A program made the translations under genes and the position numbers. A stretch of 64,000 nt of DNA from Sulfurimonas sp. (GTDB lineage: Bacteria; Campylobacterota; Campylobacteria; Campylobacterales; Sulfurimonadaceae). The stretch covers positions 1 through 64,000 of the forward strand of contig NZ_JAQTLY010000009.1 of assembly GCF_028714655.1 (NCBI RefSeq), in the 5' to 3' direction. Positions 13,633 to 21,545 of this stretch are shown here, one piece after another. The notes under the pieces are model-generated. The model searched no databases. It was not told where the DNA came from and worked only from the letters and a program-made list of their open reading frames with translations. The stretch's first letter is position 1. Each line of letters starts with the position of its first letter.

Positions 13633-14649
13633 TTACTCTCCAAACTCTAAAAGATAATCTATAAGTTCCTCTTTCAGGCGTTCTATATCTTCTTTGTCTG
13701 TAGTAGACATATTTTTAATTGTATCTATAAGATATGTGATGTCTATTTTTGTCTTTGGCTTTGAAGGTTTGTTTTTGGTTCCTTGTTCTTCACCGCTGGT
13801 TGCTCCTTCTTTCTCTGTCGTTGTGCCCCCCCGCCCTCTTTCTTCTTGCTTTGCTTTTAGAAGTTTGTCTTGATTTATGGCTTCGATCTGCTCTTGTGTT
13901 GTCATATTGCTTTTTGCTAGCTCGTATAATTCAGTAAAAGAGTCTACTCCTTTTTTGAATAGCTCATCCTGCACGGTCTCGTCGATGTCGGCGATTTGAA
14001 GATATTTAGATATTGTGCCTTTTGATTTTATGCCAAAATACTCTTTTGCCATCTCTGCGTATTTATTTTGCGAAAGGAATGGTTCATCAATTTTTAAAAG
14101 ATCAAAGAGAGTTTTTATTGCTCTTGCGGTGTCTAGTACAAAAGGATTTTCTCTTGCCATATTTTCAGCGATTGAAAGGATTGCGATGTCGCTCTCTTTT
14201 TCAAGATTGAGGATGAAACAAGGGATGTGTAAATATTTCATCTCCATTGGCTCTAAGCCTTCTTTTTCTTCTAGCTCGTTTAGATGAATGTATGCTTTTA
14301 GGCGTTTTTGCCCTGCAATAAGTACAGTCTCGTTATTTCTTTTTGTAACGGCGATTGGTTCTATAAGTCCTTTGCTTTTTATAGATGCTGCCAAGTCGAC
14401 TATTTCAGTTTCTCGAAAGTGGCGGCGGGGTTGATACGGGTTTGGGAGTATTGCCTTTGTCGTTATTTTTTCGACTTTTAAATCATCTTTTTTTTCAAAA
14501 AACATACTTTTTGGCTCTTTTAGCAGGGTGTTTCTTGAAGAAACACCCTCTTCTAGGTCTTTTTTTAGTTTGCCTAAAAGCATCTCTTGCATTGGGGTTT
14601 TCCCCTCTTTTTCTTCAAGTGCTTTTATTTTCTGCTTTAACTCTTCCAT
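13633..14649 (-). CDS. parB: ParB-family partition protein
   Basis: The 338-residue protein has the ParB N-terminal box LPNPYQPRRHF (about 68-78) and GQKRLKAY (113-120), then an HTH (about 205-225, FGIKSKGTISKYLQI). The last 90 residues are charged and low in complexity. It should bind a centromere site (parS) and work with the ParA coded just upstream. Residues 35-41 are GVSSRNT, encoded by a perfect 23-bp palindrome that also occurs in the relaxase gene; the stretch lies before the conserved domain, where an insertion can be tolerated. Start ATG follows the parA stop by one base. Confidence 0.88.
   Translation of the reverse strand: MEELKQKIKALEEKEGKTPMQEMLLGKLKKDLEEGVSSRNTLLKEPKSMFFEKKDDLKVEKITTKAILPNPYQPRRHFRETEIVDLAASIKSKGLIEPIAVTKRNNETVLIAGQKRLKAYIHLNELEEKEGLEPMEMKYLHIPCFILNLEKESDIAILSIAENMARENPFVLDTARAIKTLFDLLKIDEPFLSQNKYAEMAKEYFGIKSKGTISKYLQIADIDETVQDELFKKGVDSFTELYELAKSNMTTQEQIEAINQDKLLKAKQEERGRGGTTTEKEGATSGEEQGTKNKPSKPKTKIDITYLIDTIKNMSTTDKEDIERLKEELIDYLLEFGE
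14526..14548. repeat. GVSSRNT palindrome inside parB
   Basis: A perfect palindrome (11 + 1 + 11 bp) with core GTGTTTCTT-N-AAGAAACAC. Read in the parB frame it encodes GVSSRNT. The same core is at 19761, 20667 and 20765. Confidence 0.85.
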
Positions 14650-14650
14650 C

Positions 14651-15826
14651 TTACTTCCCTTTTCTGTTGATTAGGCTGATTGCATAATCACCTAGTTCAG
14701 AGATTGTTTCTAGCGCTTCGCTTCTTTTTTCACCATAGGAAATAAGCGGTTTGTTTTTTGTTTCCGCCGAGGAAAAAAGCTCTTTTTGTGGGACTAAGAA
14801 AATATGGAGATTCTTCATTTTTGTTTTGTTTTTATACATTTTTTTCCAAAACTTTTGAGAATTTGAATTTTCCACCGTTCTTGACAAAATGAGTGAATCT
14901 AGTTTTATATCAAGCTTGAATTCTTCAACATCTTTTTTTAAAAGCTCCAGCTCCTCTATGATGTTTGAGAAACTTTGAAATGCTTTTTGATCAGGCGTAC
15001 TAACTAAAGAGATGTAATCACTCGCGTAAAAAGACAGCTCTATCGAGAGCATATTTGCCGGCGATGTATCAATGAGAATAAAATCGTATTTCTCTTTTGC
15101 CCTTTTTAATATTTTTCTAAGCAATATTGAGACATTGGGTATGCTTCTTGCCGTCTCAAGCCCTCTTCCTAATCTCCATTCCGAAGGCAATATATCGAGT
15201 GTTTTATTTTCGAGTCCAATATCTACGGTTGTGATAACTTCGTCAACTAAATCGTAATTTAGTATCTTATTGTCGGCGAAGTCTTTAATGACCGTCAAGA
15301 TAGATTTTTCGGCGTATTTTTCTCTTGATATAATATCACATAAAAAATCTATCTCATCTTCCGACATATTGTCTATCTCTTTTGTGTTTGCATCAAATGC
15401 TATTTCTTTTGTGAAAAATGTTGATAGCTGATTTTGCATATCCATATCCACTAAAAGAACCTTTTGGTTCAGCGCGGCTAATATTGCGCCTAGATTTGCA
15501 ACTGTTGTTGTTTTTGCTACCCCACCTTTAAGGTTGTTGAAAGCAATAGTGATACACTCGTTGCTGTTTTTTTTATAAAGAGCATCTATGTTATCAAGCA
15601 AAAAGTTTTTTCTATTTGATTGGACCAAGCTTTGAACCGAATCAAAATCTCCGCTTGTGAGGGAGCTTATTCTTTTTTGAATAAACTCTAAATAGTTGGA
15701 GCCTGTTGTGTAGGCATACTTTTTTTCACCTATTCCTAAAATTGGGAGTGCCGGAGCAATTTCTCTTAGTGTCTCCTCTGAAATTTGAAGATAGTTGGCT
15801 ATTTTTTTTCTTGTGTTTAGTATCAT
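14651..15826 (-). CDS. parA: ParA-family partition ATPase
   Basis: This 391-residue protein has an N-terminal 95-residue region with an HTH-like start (KIANYLQISEETLREI), then the deviant Walker A NNLKGGVAKTTT (97-108), VLLVDMDMQ (123-131) and ILIDTSP (about 254-260). That order is typical of type Ia ParA proteins that both drive partition and repress their own operon. The start ATG overlaps the stop of the gene before it (ATGA) and has AAAGGAA upstream. parB follows by one base. A segregation role is secure; autoregulation is inferred from the N-terminal region. Confidence 0.9.
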   Translation of the reverse strand: MILNTRKKIANYLQISEETLREIAPALPILGIGEKKYAYTTGSNYLEFIQKRISSLTSGDFDSVQSLVQSNRKNFLLDNIDALYKKNSNECITIAFNNLKGGVAKTTTVANLGAILAALNQKVLLVDMDMQNQLSTFFTKEIAFDANTKEIDNMSEDEIDFLCDIISREKYAEKSILTVIKDFADNKILNYDLVDEVITTVDIGLENKTLDILPSEWRLGRGLETARSIPNVSILLRKILKRAKEKYDFILIDTSPANMLSIELSFYASDYISLVSTPDQKAFQSFSNIIEELELLKKDVEEFKLDIKLDSLILSRTVENSNSQKFWKKMYKNKTKMKNLHIFLVPQKELFSSAETKNKPLISYGEKRSEALETISELGDYAISLINRKGK

Positions 15827-16053
15827 TTTTTTTCCTTTTGATTCGGTTTTACTACTGCTAAGATTTGGCTTTTTTCAACATGTATGGTTCTTTTTTTATT
15901 TCCTATAATATATTCTTCGCCTTGCTCTTTTTCATTAAAGAGAGGAAGAAGTTTTATCACGCCTAATATTTTCCATATTTTAGCAGTTTTATTTTTTGAT
16001 ATTTTTATTCTGCTTCCTACAGTTAGTATTGAACTTGATTTTTTACCCCTCAT
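15823..16053 (-). CDS. Small basic protein before parA
   Basis: I take the start at ATG 16053 (MRGKKSSSILTVGSRIKIS), which overlaps the previous stop by 11 bp and has AGGAGG 12 bases upstream; the frame is open further, to 16113. The 76-residue product is rich in Lys and beta-type residues (KIWKILGVIKLLPLF, then EYIIGNKKRTIHVEKSQI), consistent with a small nucleic-acid-binding barrel, but no family is recognised. The stop overlaps the parA start. Confidence 0.55.
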   Translation of the reverse strand: MRGKKSSSILTVGSRIKISKNKTAKIWKILGVIKLLPLFNEKEQGEEYIIGNKKRTIHVEKSQILAVVKPNQKEKK

Positions 16054-16276
16054 AGCTTTTAATATCCTCCTGCTTGTTGTAATAATATTCGCTTTTGTCA
16101 AAATCAAATTCAACTATTGCTTCGCGGGTTAACTCTAGTTCTTTTCGTCTATCTTCGATGATGTCAAAGTAGTTGTTTTTTATATCATTGTCTGCGAGGC
16201 TTTGGCTTGTGTCTAGTCCGCACTTGTTTAACTCTTCCTCATTCGATGCTGATTTTATTCTTTGCATTAGTGTCAT
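16043..16276 (-). CDS. Small helical protein in the partition operon
   Basis: The 77-residue product is acidic and mostly helical (MTLMQRIKSASNEEELNKCG ... DRRKELELTREAIVEFDFDK). No motif is recognised. Its start overlaps the stop of the gene upstream (ATGA) and its stop overlaps the start of the next, so it is translationally coupled on both sides and is very likely a real member of the operon. Confidence 0.6.
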   Translation of the reverse strand: MTLMQRIKSASNEEELNKCGLDTSQSLADNDIKNNYFDIIEDRRKELELTREAIVEFDFDKSEYYYNKQEDIKSYEG

Positions 16277-16893
16277 TTATAGCTCCTTTTTATATCTTCT
16301 TTTGCGATAGCGATCATTTGTTCGTACGGCGTGCTTGAGGTTATTCGCGGTTTTAGCGCATCTTGCCTTGCTTTTTTGAAAGCCTTAACCTCTTCCCATG
16401 CTTTTAGGTGCATAAAGCTGAAACCGCCCGCCGTTTTTCTTGGCTTAGTGGGGCTTAAACAGTCCCTTATGTGCTCGCGGGAAATATTTAATTTTTTTGC
16501 AGCGTATGCAATACTGGGGCATTCAAAAATAGGGTAGTCTGCGCCCACATGAAAAACCACAACCTCTTTTCTGTGGGGTTGAGCGTTTTGAATATTTCTA
16601 TTCCAAAGCATTCTTCTGTGTGCCCCGTTATTCCCTGTCGTAATTCCGAACTTCTTTTTGGTAAGCTTGTATGTTTGTACGCATTTTTGAATATGCCCTA
16701 CGCTACATCCTGCTATCTCGGCACACTCTTTCGCCGAAAGCTGCTTGTCTATAAAGTGTTCTTTGAGCCAAGTTTTTGAAACAGATGAAATAATCCCAAG
16801 CTTAATAAGTGATGCTTCTATCACATCATCGTCTATTTTTTCATTAAAATCTGAAAATAGCGTGTTTATGATATACTCTCTTGAGCGGTTCAT
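16273..16893 (-). CDS. DNA-binding protein with HTH and NUMOD-like repeat
   Basis: Residues about 40-75 form an HTH (KTWLKEHFIDKQLSAKEC then AEIAGCSVGHIQKCVQTYKL). Residues about 120-165 (PSIAYAAKKLNISREHIRDCL, PRKTAGGFSFMHL) match the NUMOD/IENR DNA-binding repeat usually attached to GIY-YIG or HNH homing endonucleases. No nuclease domain is present, so this could be an adopted DNA-binding module working as operon regulator or partition-site binder. It is coupled by ATGA overlaps to genes on both sides. Confidence 0.65.
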   Translation of the reverse strand: MNRSREYIINTLFSDFNEKIDDDVIEASLIKLGIISSVSKTWLKEHFIDKQLSAKECAEIAGCSVGHIQKCVQTYKLTKKKFGITTGNNGAHRRMLWNRNIQNAQPHRKEVVVFHVGADYPIFECPSIAYAAKKLNISREHIRDCLSPTKPRKTAGGFSFMHLKAWEEVKAFKKARQDALKPRITSSTPYEQMIAIAKEDIKRSYK

Positions 16894-17042
16894 GCTGACC
16901 CTTTTTGAAAGATTTGTTTAAAATATTCAAGTAGACTTGAAGTATTTTCACCCCATTTGCGACTTGTTGCCGCGTAATATTCATAGCCTATTATCAAGAT
17001 TGCCACTATTGCTATGACGGCGATAGTAATTTCTTTGCTCAT
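16890..17042 (-). CDS. Small single-span membrane protein, 50 aa
   Basis: On the minus strand ATG 17042 opens MSKEITIAVIAIVAILIIGY, a hydrophobic span, followed by a polar tail ending FQKGSA. Both ends overlap neighbouring genes as ATGA, which fits the coupling seen along the whole operon and is the main reason to accept such a short gene. The function is unknown. Confidence 0.6.
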   Translation of the reverse strand: MSKEITIAVIAIVAILIIGYEYYAATSRKWGENTSSLLEYFKQIFQKGSA

Positions 17043-17383
17043 TTTAGCCCCTGCGTAAAGGGCGTTGTCCCGATATTTATATTTCTTGTTTTGCCACGGG
17101 CATAAACAATTTGTGTCTGTGGCTTGCTGATTAAAACCGTCACAAAATTGATCATCCCTTTTTCTATATAATATATAAGACAGTCGTTGTGGAACATCTT
17201 TACAATCTTTCTTCTACCGTTTTCAATTCCGTCTTGAATAATCTCGCCTAACTCAAGAGCCTTTAAAAGGTATCTTTTTGCAGCTTGCCTGTTAAGCCCC
17301 TTGCGCTCCTTGAGTCTTTTTTGAATATGCCCACTTATATAAACCACCTTGTTATCAATAGTGTCTATTATTATCCCTTGCAT
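17039..17383 (-). CDS. Hypothetical protein, faint DUF4258/RelE-like pattern
   Basis: The 114-residue product has HIQKRLKERKGLNRQ (residues 19-33), a helix ending ALELGEIIQDG and two strands (CLIYYIEKGMINFVTVLI). This order, H..xRxxER, GEII, then paired strands, is that of DUF4258-type proteins distantly related to RelE/BrnT toxins. The resemblance is weak, and no antitoxin is evident next to it. It is coupled to the 50-residue membrane protein downstream. Confidence 0.45.
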   Translation of the reverse strand: MQGIIIDTIDNKVVYISGHIQKRLKERKGLNRQAAKRYLLKALELGEIIQDGIENGRRKIVKMFHNDCLIYYIEKGMINFVTVLISKPQTQIVYARGKTRNINIGTTPFTQGLK

Positions 17384-17396
17384 GCTGTGCTCTGCT

Positions 17397-17693
17397 TTAT
17401 AGAGATAAAACCGCTATGACGGTTGTGACCGTTAAGCCAGCTAGTGAGATATAAGATAAGAGCGTAAAAAACGCTGATGCGTTTTGCTTTTTATCACTTA
17501 TTTTTGTAGCGTAAAGCAAAGATAGCAAAGCTACCCAAGTCATGCTTGCTAATATATTAGAAGTAAGTGTAAGAAGTAAAAGCGGTATGACGATAGCGTT
17601 TAATGCTGCTTTTTTTTCTGCTTCTTCAAACTGTGAGAGTGATAAATCAAACTCACTCAATACAGCGTTCGCTGTATTTGCTAGGATTTTCAT
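17397..17693 (-). CDS. Small polytopic membrane protein, first gene of the minus-strand operon
   Basis: The 98-residue protein has a soluble 30-residue N-terminus and three hydrophobic segments (about 32-60, 72-84 and 80-97 partly merged). No family is recognised. AAGGAAAGATGC precedes the ATG on the minus strand. The start faces the rightward genes, so a divergent promoter lies between 17694 and 17890. Confidence 0.55.
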   Translation of the reverse strand: MKILANTANAVLSEFDLSLSQFEEAEKKAALNAIVIPLLLLTLTSNILASMTWVALLSLLYATKISDKKQNASAFFTLLSYISLAGLTVTTVIAVLSL

Positions 17694-17727
17694 TGCATCT
17701 TTCCTTTTTTACGATACAATAGCATCT

Positions 17728-17838
17728 ATGGTTTTTGAAATAGACACTTATGTACTCGGACTTGTATTGTTTGGCGGTTTTATCTTTATTTATAGAGATA
17801 AACTCCTTGTAAAGAAGCTAATTTCGTGGATTAGTTAA
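17728..17838 (+). CDS. Possible 36-aa membrane peptide
   Basis: ATG 17728 opens MVFEIDTYVLGLVLFGGFIF, one hydrophobic span, and a basic tail (YRDKLLVKKLISWIS). The size and layout resemble type I toxin peptides, but the ribosome binding site is poor and no antisense RNA is evident. It lies in the divergent intergenic region. Low confidence. Confidence 0.25.
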   Translation: MVFEIDTYVLGLVLFGGFIFIYRDKLLVKKLISWIS

Positions 17839-17882
17839 TTTACTGATACAAGTATAGGGCTACCCCGCTTAAGCATAGCTTA

Positions 17883-17916
17883 ATTAAGATAAAATTTATT
17901 ATAATGTTATTACTTT
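17883..17916 (+). promoter_or_regulatory. Regulon operator/promoter 1 (degenerate)
   Basis: ATTATAAT at 17898-17905 is followed 11 bp on by ATTACTTT, a half-matching second site. AATTTATTATAATGTTATTA agrees with the other copies. It lies 45 bp before the gene at 17961 and so before the relaxase. It is the weakest member of the family. Confidence 0.65.
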
Positions 17917-17960
17917 TGTGCTAAGATTGTACAAATTACAATAAATGGGTTCATCTTAAA

Positions 17961-18557
17961 ATGCAAAATTTATCTTTCATACAAAAAATCGGTTTTAGTT
18001 GGTATAAAACTTTTGATCTCGGCGGATCATACTTCTTATTTTTAAAAAGCATTCATCCACTTCTCCGGTATGTTATCTATATACTCTATACATTTTCTTT
18101 AATTATTTCTATTTTATTTCTAACCGGATTGTTTGTTAGCTTTTTTTCTGCGTACCCGCTACTCCCGTTGCTTTTTAAACTCCTAGGTATTTTAATGATC
18201 ATTATTGGCGGTCGTCTGTTTTTTCTTGAATCTCTTATGGGTTTTGAGTTGGCAGAGCTTAGGGAAATGGCTCTTTCTAACGGAAGAAAGCCGGTTCCTT
18301 TTAAGAAGAGACATTTTTTGTTGCGTGGCGGGGTTTATCTATTAATTTGGATGGGTGTTGTTTTTCTTGCGAAGTTCTCGCTTTTTAATTCAATGTTGGA
18401 ATTAAAAAAGATGGAATTCTATGCTGCTGTGCAGGATGAGCTGTTTTTAAATACTTTTATGGCAACTGCAAACAAGATTGAAATTTATATTACTTTTGGC
18501 TGTTTTATTTGCTTTGCTTTGTATGAGCTATATCAAAAGAGAAAGAGTATTGCTTGA
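17961..18557 (+). CDS. Membrane protein upstream of relaxase
   Basis: The 198-residue product has four hydrophobic segments (about 35-58, 62-90, 118-138 and 172-190). A central soluble stretch (LAELREMALSNGRKPVPFKK) lies between the second and third segments. The family is not recognised; a DUF4282-type or mobilisation-associated membrane protein is possible. Its stop overlaps the TTG start of the relaxase (4 bp), so the two are translated together and it probably acts in DNA transfer. Confidence 0.6.
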   Translation: MQNLSFIQKIGFSWYKTFDLGGSYFLFLKSIHPLLRYVIYILYTFSLIISILFLTGLFVSFFSAYPLLPLLFKLLGILMIIIGGRLFFLESLMGFELAELREMALSNGRKPVPFKKRHFLLRGGVYLLIWMGVVFLAKFSLFNSMLELKKMEFYAAVQDELFLNTFMATANKIEIYITFGCFICFALYELYQKRKSIA

Positions 18558-20764
18558 TTATAAACGCAAGAGCTTCCTCATCGGTTGATTTTGGGAAATA
18601 TCTAACAGATAGGGATAAAAAAGCCTTTACTGCAATAGAGGGCAATCCTGCCAGGATTGACTCTCTTGCCGTCTCTTTGCTTGAGCGAAATCCAAAACGA
18701 AAAAATACTCATTACTCTTTTGTCCTCTCTTTTAAAGAAGAGCATCTAAGTAGAGATGATCTCTTTAATTACTATATGCAATTCAAAGAGCAGATGTTTA
18801 AAAATTATAATGTTGATGAGCTGGAAATCTTAAGCGTTATACATTGGGATGATGTTAAGCCACATATTCACTGTACTGTGTTAAACGCATCTCAACTGGA
18901 TAATAACCGCGATTTACGACTCTATCGCGGTTATGTTGATTTTAAGAGGGTTGAGGCGGTACAGGAGAAGATTAATTATGAAAATAATCTTGTATCGCCG
19001 TTTGATAACTATAATCTTTTATCCCTAACAAATGAGCAGCAGATGAGAAATTGGCTTGTTAAAAAAGGGAAGCCCCATTATGGGGTATTTGATGATGATT
19101 TTTTTAGAACTATTGAGAAGAGCATAAAAGAGTGCAAGGATTTTGATTCTTTTATGGCTCTTGTTGAGCAAGAGTTTGGTGAAACTACGATTATAAGTGC
19201 ATCAAAATTTAAAAAAAACAATTTCAATAAAAATAAATTACTGAATGAATATGCTCTTGTTTTGAATGATAAGGTTTTGCCTACAGGACAAAATTATGTT
19301 TATAATAGTAAGCTTTTTGATAAAAAATGGTTTATAAAAAATCTTGCTAAAATCAAAGATTCTCTTACTCGGGTGCGATTGGAGAATATAAAATTTTCTG
19401 CTGGAAAAATGAGCCTTAAAGAATATAATAAACTTTTAAGCGAGACTACTACAAAACACGGCGAGCATCTTTTTGATAGGCGAGTTGGAAAAAAGTATGT
19501 TGAGTTAAATATCGATAAAGTCTTGGATGAAAACCTATCTCTTTTTAACGGCGGGAGCCTTGAGGGGGTGGAACAAGCTGGGTGCGAAAGCATTGTTGAG
19601 CGGTTCTTGGAAAATTGTAATGAGAAGCAGCTTGAGAGATTTGCTTTTGATTTTCCCTATAACTATGAGATAAAAAAAGATTACATAAGATATCAAAAAA
19701 ATGGCGTTGGGATTTTTGATATCTATAATCAAAATTTACTTTTATTTTTGAAGCAAAAGGGTGTTTCTTCAAGAAACACTAGTGAAAAAATAGATAATGG
19801 TTTTACTCTTGAGCAAAAAAAGAAAATAAAGCTAGATGATTTTTATGAATTTTTAAATTCTTTAAATTCTAACAAGAGTAAGGCAAAATTTCGTTTGTTA
19901 CTCTTGAGCTATATGGAGCAAGAGCGAATAAAAAACTCAAAAGAGCTTGACACGCTTTTTAAAAAATTGGGTTTAAAAATAGTCAAAAGCGGCGAGGATT
20001 TTAAGCGAGGCGATTATATTACGCTTGAAAATGAGAGCGGGAGGGTTAGCGTTTATGACTCGTTTTTGGCTGCTATAATTAAAAATGAGGTGTTTCTTGA
20101 GGAAACAGATTATATTTTAAAAAGAGATAGTGAGATTGAAAAAGGGATATTAAGTAGTGATATCAACTATTATCTCAAAAGTGTCTATAGTGATATTATC
20201 TATGAAGTTGATTTTAATACGATTACGAGCGTAGATGATTATAGGCTTTATCAATCGCCATTTATCGGAGATACTGTTAAGGTGGACGGTTTTGCGCCTA
20301 CCCCAAACTATGAGCGGTATGGTTATTTTACCAAAGAGAGGTATGAGCATGTGCGGGATAACAGAGAGGGTACATTGCTTGTTGAAAAAAGCTTGGATAG
20401 AATAAAAACCGGTAAAAATCTTGTGGATTTTTACGCTCAAAAAGGGATTACTGATATCTCTATAGATAACAAAAAGATTGATTATGAGATTAGAGAAGGG
20501 ATGATTTCAAGAGCCAAAGAAATGGGATATACTCTTTATATCTGGGATAAATCACCTAACTATTTGGATGGAACTTCTCTTGTTTTTAGTAATGTGGGCG
20601 ACAAAGTTACTGCACCAGTTGCGATTTTGGGTGAAAAAGAGGGTGAAAATATAGAGATTCTTGGGGGTGTTTCTTCAAGAAACACTTTGAAAAATGGAGA
20701 AAAAGGGGAGAATTTAGGCGAAAATGATGCTAATCAAAAGTCGCCTAAAGTAAAAATTACATAG
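18554..20764 (+). CDS. MOB relaxase (conjugative nickase)
   Basis: A 736-residue protein starting with TTG. The histidine triad H97...VKPH104-I-H106 (IHWDDVKPHIH) is the metal-binding motif of relaxases. Residues 1-60 contain the RNPKRKNTHYSFVLSF strand that precedes it; the candidate nicking Tyr is Y16 in FGKYLT or one close by. It would cut and guide the transferred strand at oriT. Two copies of the 19-bp palindrome fall in the frame giving GVSSRNT (about residues 403-409 and 705-711); a third, decayed copy gives VFLEET near 512. All are outside the catalytic region. It is converged on by rep. Confidence 0.85.
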   Translation: MIINARASSSVDFGKYLTDRDKKAFTAIEGNPARIDSLAVSLLERNPKRKNTHYSFVLSFKEEHLSRDDLFNYYMQFKEQMFKNYNVDELEILSVIHWDDVKPHIHCTVLNASQLDNNRDLRLYRGYVDFKRVEAVQEKINYENNLVSPFDNYNLLSLTNEQQMRNWLVKKGKPHYGVFDDDFFRTIEKSIKECKDFDSFMALVEQEFGETTIISASKFKKNNFNKNKLLNEYALVLNDKVLPTGQNYVYNSKLFDKKWFIKNLAKIKDSLTRVRLENIKFSAGKMSLKEYNKLLSETTTKHGEHLFDRRVGKKYVELNIDKVLDENLSLFNGGSLEGVEQAGCESIVERFLENCNEKQLERFAFDFPYNYEIKKDYIRYQKNGVGIFDIYNQNLLLFLKQKGVSSRNTSEKIDNGFTLEQKKKIKLDDFYEFLNSLNSNKSKAKFRLLLLSYMEQERIKNSKELDTLFKKLGLKIVKSGEDFKRGDYITLENESGRVSVYDSFLAAIIKNEVFLEETDYILKRDSEIEKGILSSDINYYLKSVYSDIIYEVDFNTITSVDDYRLYQSPFIGDTVKVDGFAPTPNYERYGYFTKERYEHVRDNREGTLLVEKSLDRIKTGKNLVDFYAQKGITDISIDNKKIDYEIREGMISRAKEMGYTLYIWDKSPNYLDGTSLVFSNVGDKVTAPVAILGEKEGENIEILGGVSSRNTLKNGEKGENLGENDANQKSPKVKIT
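19761..19779. repeat. GVSSRNT palindrome inside relaxase gene, copy 1
   Basis: The perfect 19-bp palindrome GTGTTTCTTCAAGAAACAC (9 + 1 + 9), read in frame as VSSRNT preceded by Gly. Confidence 0.85.
20667..20685. repeat. GVSSRNT palindrome inside relaxase gene, copy 2
   Basis: The same 19-bp palindrome as at 19761, in the same reading frame, near the C-terminus of the relaxase. Confidence 0.85.
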
Positions 20765-20793
20765 GTGTTTCTTCAAGAAACACCTATGTAATT
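20755..20793. terminator. 39-bp perfect palindrome between convergent relaxase and rep genes
   Basis: The 19-bp core (20765-20783) is extended by TACATAG/CTATGTA arms to a perfect 19 + 1 + 19 bp palindrome. It covers the relaxase stop codon and ends 3 bases before the rep stop. The position suits a bidirectional terminator, although there is no T-run. It is the same element as inside parB and the relaxase. Confidence 0.65.
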
Positions 20794-20795
20794 GA

Positions 20796-21545
20796 TTATA
20801 AAATGCCCATTTCTTTCATCTTGATTTTAAGTTGCATCTCTTCAATTGCGAGTTTTTTACTTTCGTTTTGAGCGTTTAAAATCATTAGTCCACTGTTGTT
20901 GTCGGTTGCTGCTGCGACGGGGGATTTGTCTTTATCTTGAATGTGGATATCTTGCACAAGGACTCCTTTTTCGTCTCGATACTCTTCTGCACTGATTATT
21001 TCGGTGTCATGCAGTTCGCTTTCATCTTCATATTGTGTTGCGAGCCTCCTACTCTCTTTCATTTCTAGCTTTTCAAAGTCAAAATCATACGCGACTTCTT
21101 GTCGCAATTTATGAATGTTTTCCCAATTACCTTTTCCAAAAAGGTGCGGATTAAGGTAAATTTGATTCTCTTTTATTATTCCCTTGATAAGGATTTGTTT
21201 ATCGAGAAGGGATTTTGTCGCTTTTTGAATAGAGCTAATTCCAACACCCAAGGCTTTAGCCATATCCTGCTTCGTGCCCGAAGAAAGGAGCACTATATTT
21301 CGAATGCCGACAAAATTTTGAAGGATTTGAGCCAATACTCCTTTTTCGCCAGTGTTTAGATTCTCTAAGAAAGCCACATGTTCGGTGAAGAGCATAATAA
21401 AGTCAGGTGTTTTTTCTACTTTTCTAAGCACTCTATTACGTGTGTTTGTTACTTCTCCCGTTATATTATCTCTAAAGGAGCAGTTCTCTTCGTAGATAAT
21501 ATTTTTTTTACTTCCTAAAGTATGTTTTTTTCTTTCTGTCTCCAC
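20796..21545 (-). CDS. RepL-like plasmid replication initiator
   Basis: A 249-residue protein starting with GTG (minus strand, AAGGAATCACC upstream). Residues about 50-140 hold a winged-HTH region: LAQILQNFVGIRNIVLL, then TKQDMAKALGVGISSIQKAT, then an NPHLFGKGNW stretch typical of RepL-type initiators, where the sequence I/LNP-x-x-x-G-KG follows the wing. The C-terminal third is acidic and variable. It lies next to iteron repeats at 21854, the natural binding site. RepL assignment is by pattern; a general plasmid Rep function is more certain. Confidence 0.7.
   Translation of the reverse strand: METERKKHTLGSKKNIIYEENCSFRDNITGEVTNTRNRVLRKVEKTPDFIMLFTEHVAFLENLNTGEKGVLAQILQNFVGIRNIVLLSSGTKQDMAKALGVGISSIQKATKSLLDKQILIKGIIKENQIYLNPHLFGKGNWENIHKLRQEVAYDFDFEKLEMKESRRLATQYEDESELHDTEIISAEEYRDEKGVLVQDIHIQDKDKSPVAAATDNNSGLMILNAQNESKKLAIEEMQLKIKMKEMGIL

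Noticed and set aside
13749..16779. Plus-strand ORFs opposite parA, parB and the HTH-NUMOD gene
   Set aside because: Leu/Ser-rich shadow frames of strongly conserved minus-strand genes; no ribosome binding site or known motif.
17039..17383. RelE-type toxin-antitoxin pair
   Set aside because: The DUF4258/RelE-like pattern is weak, and none of the coupled neighbours looks like an antitoxin.
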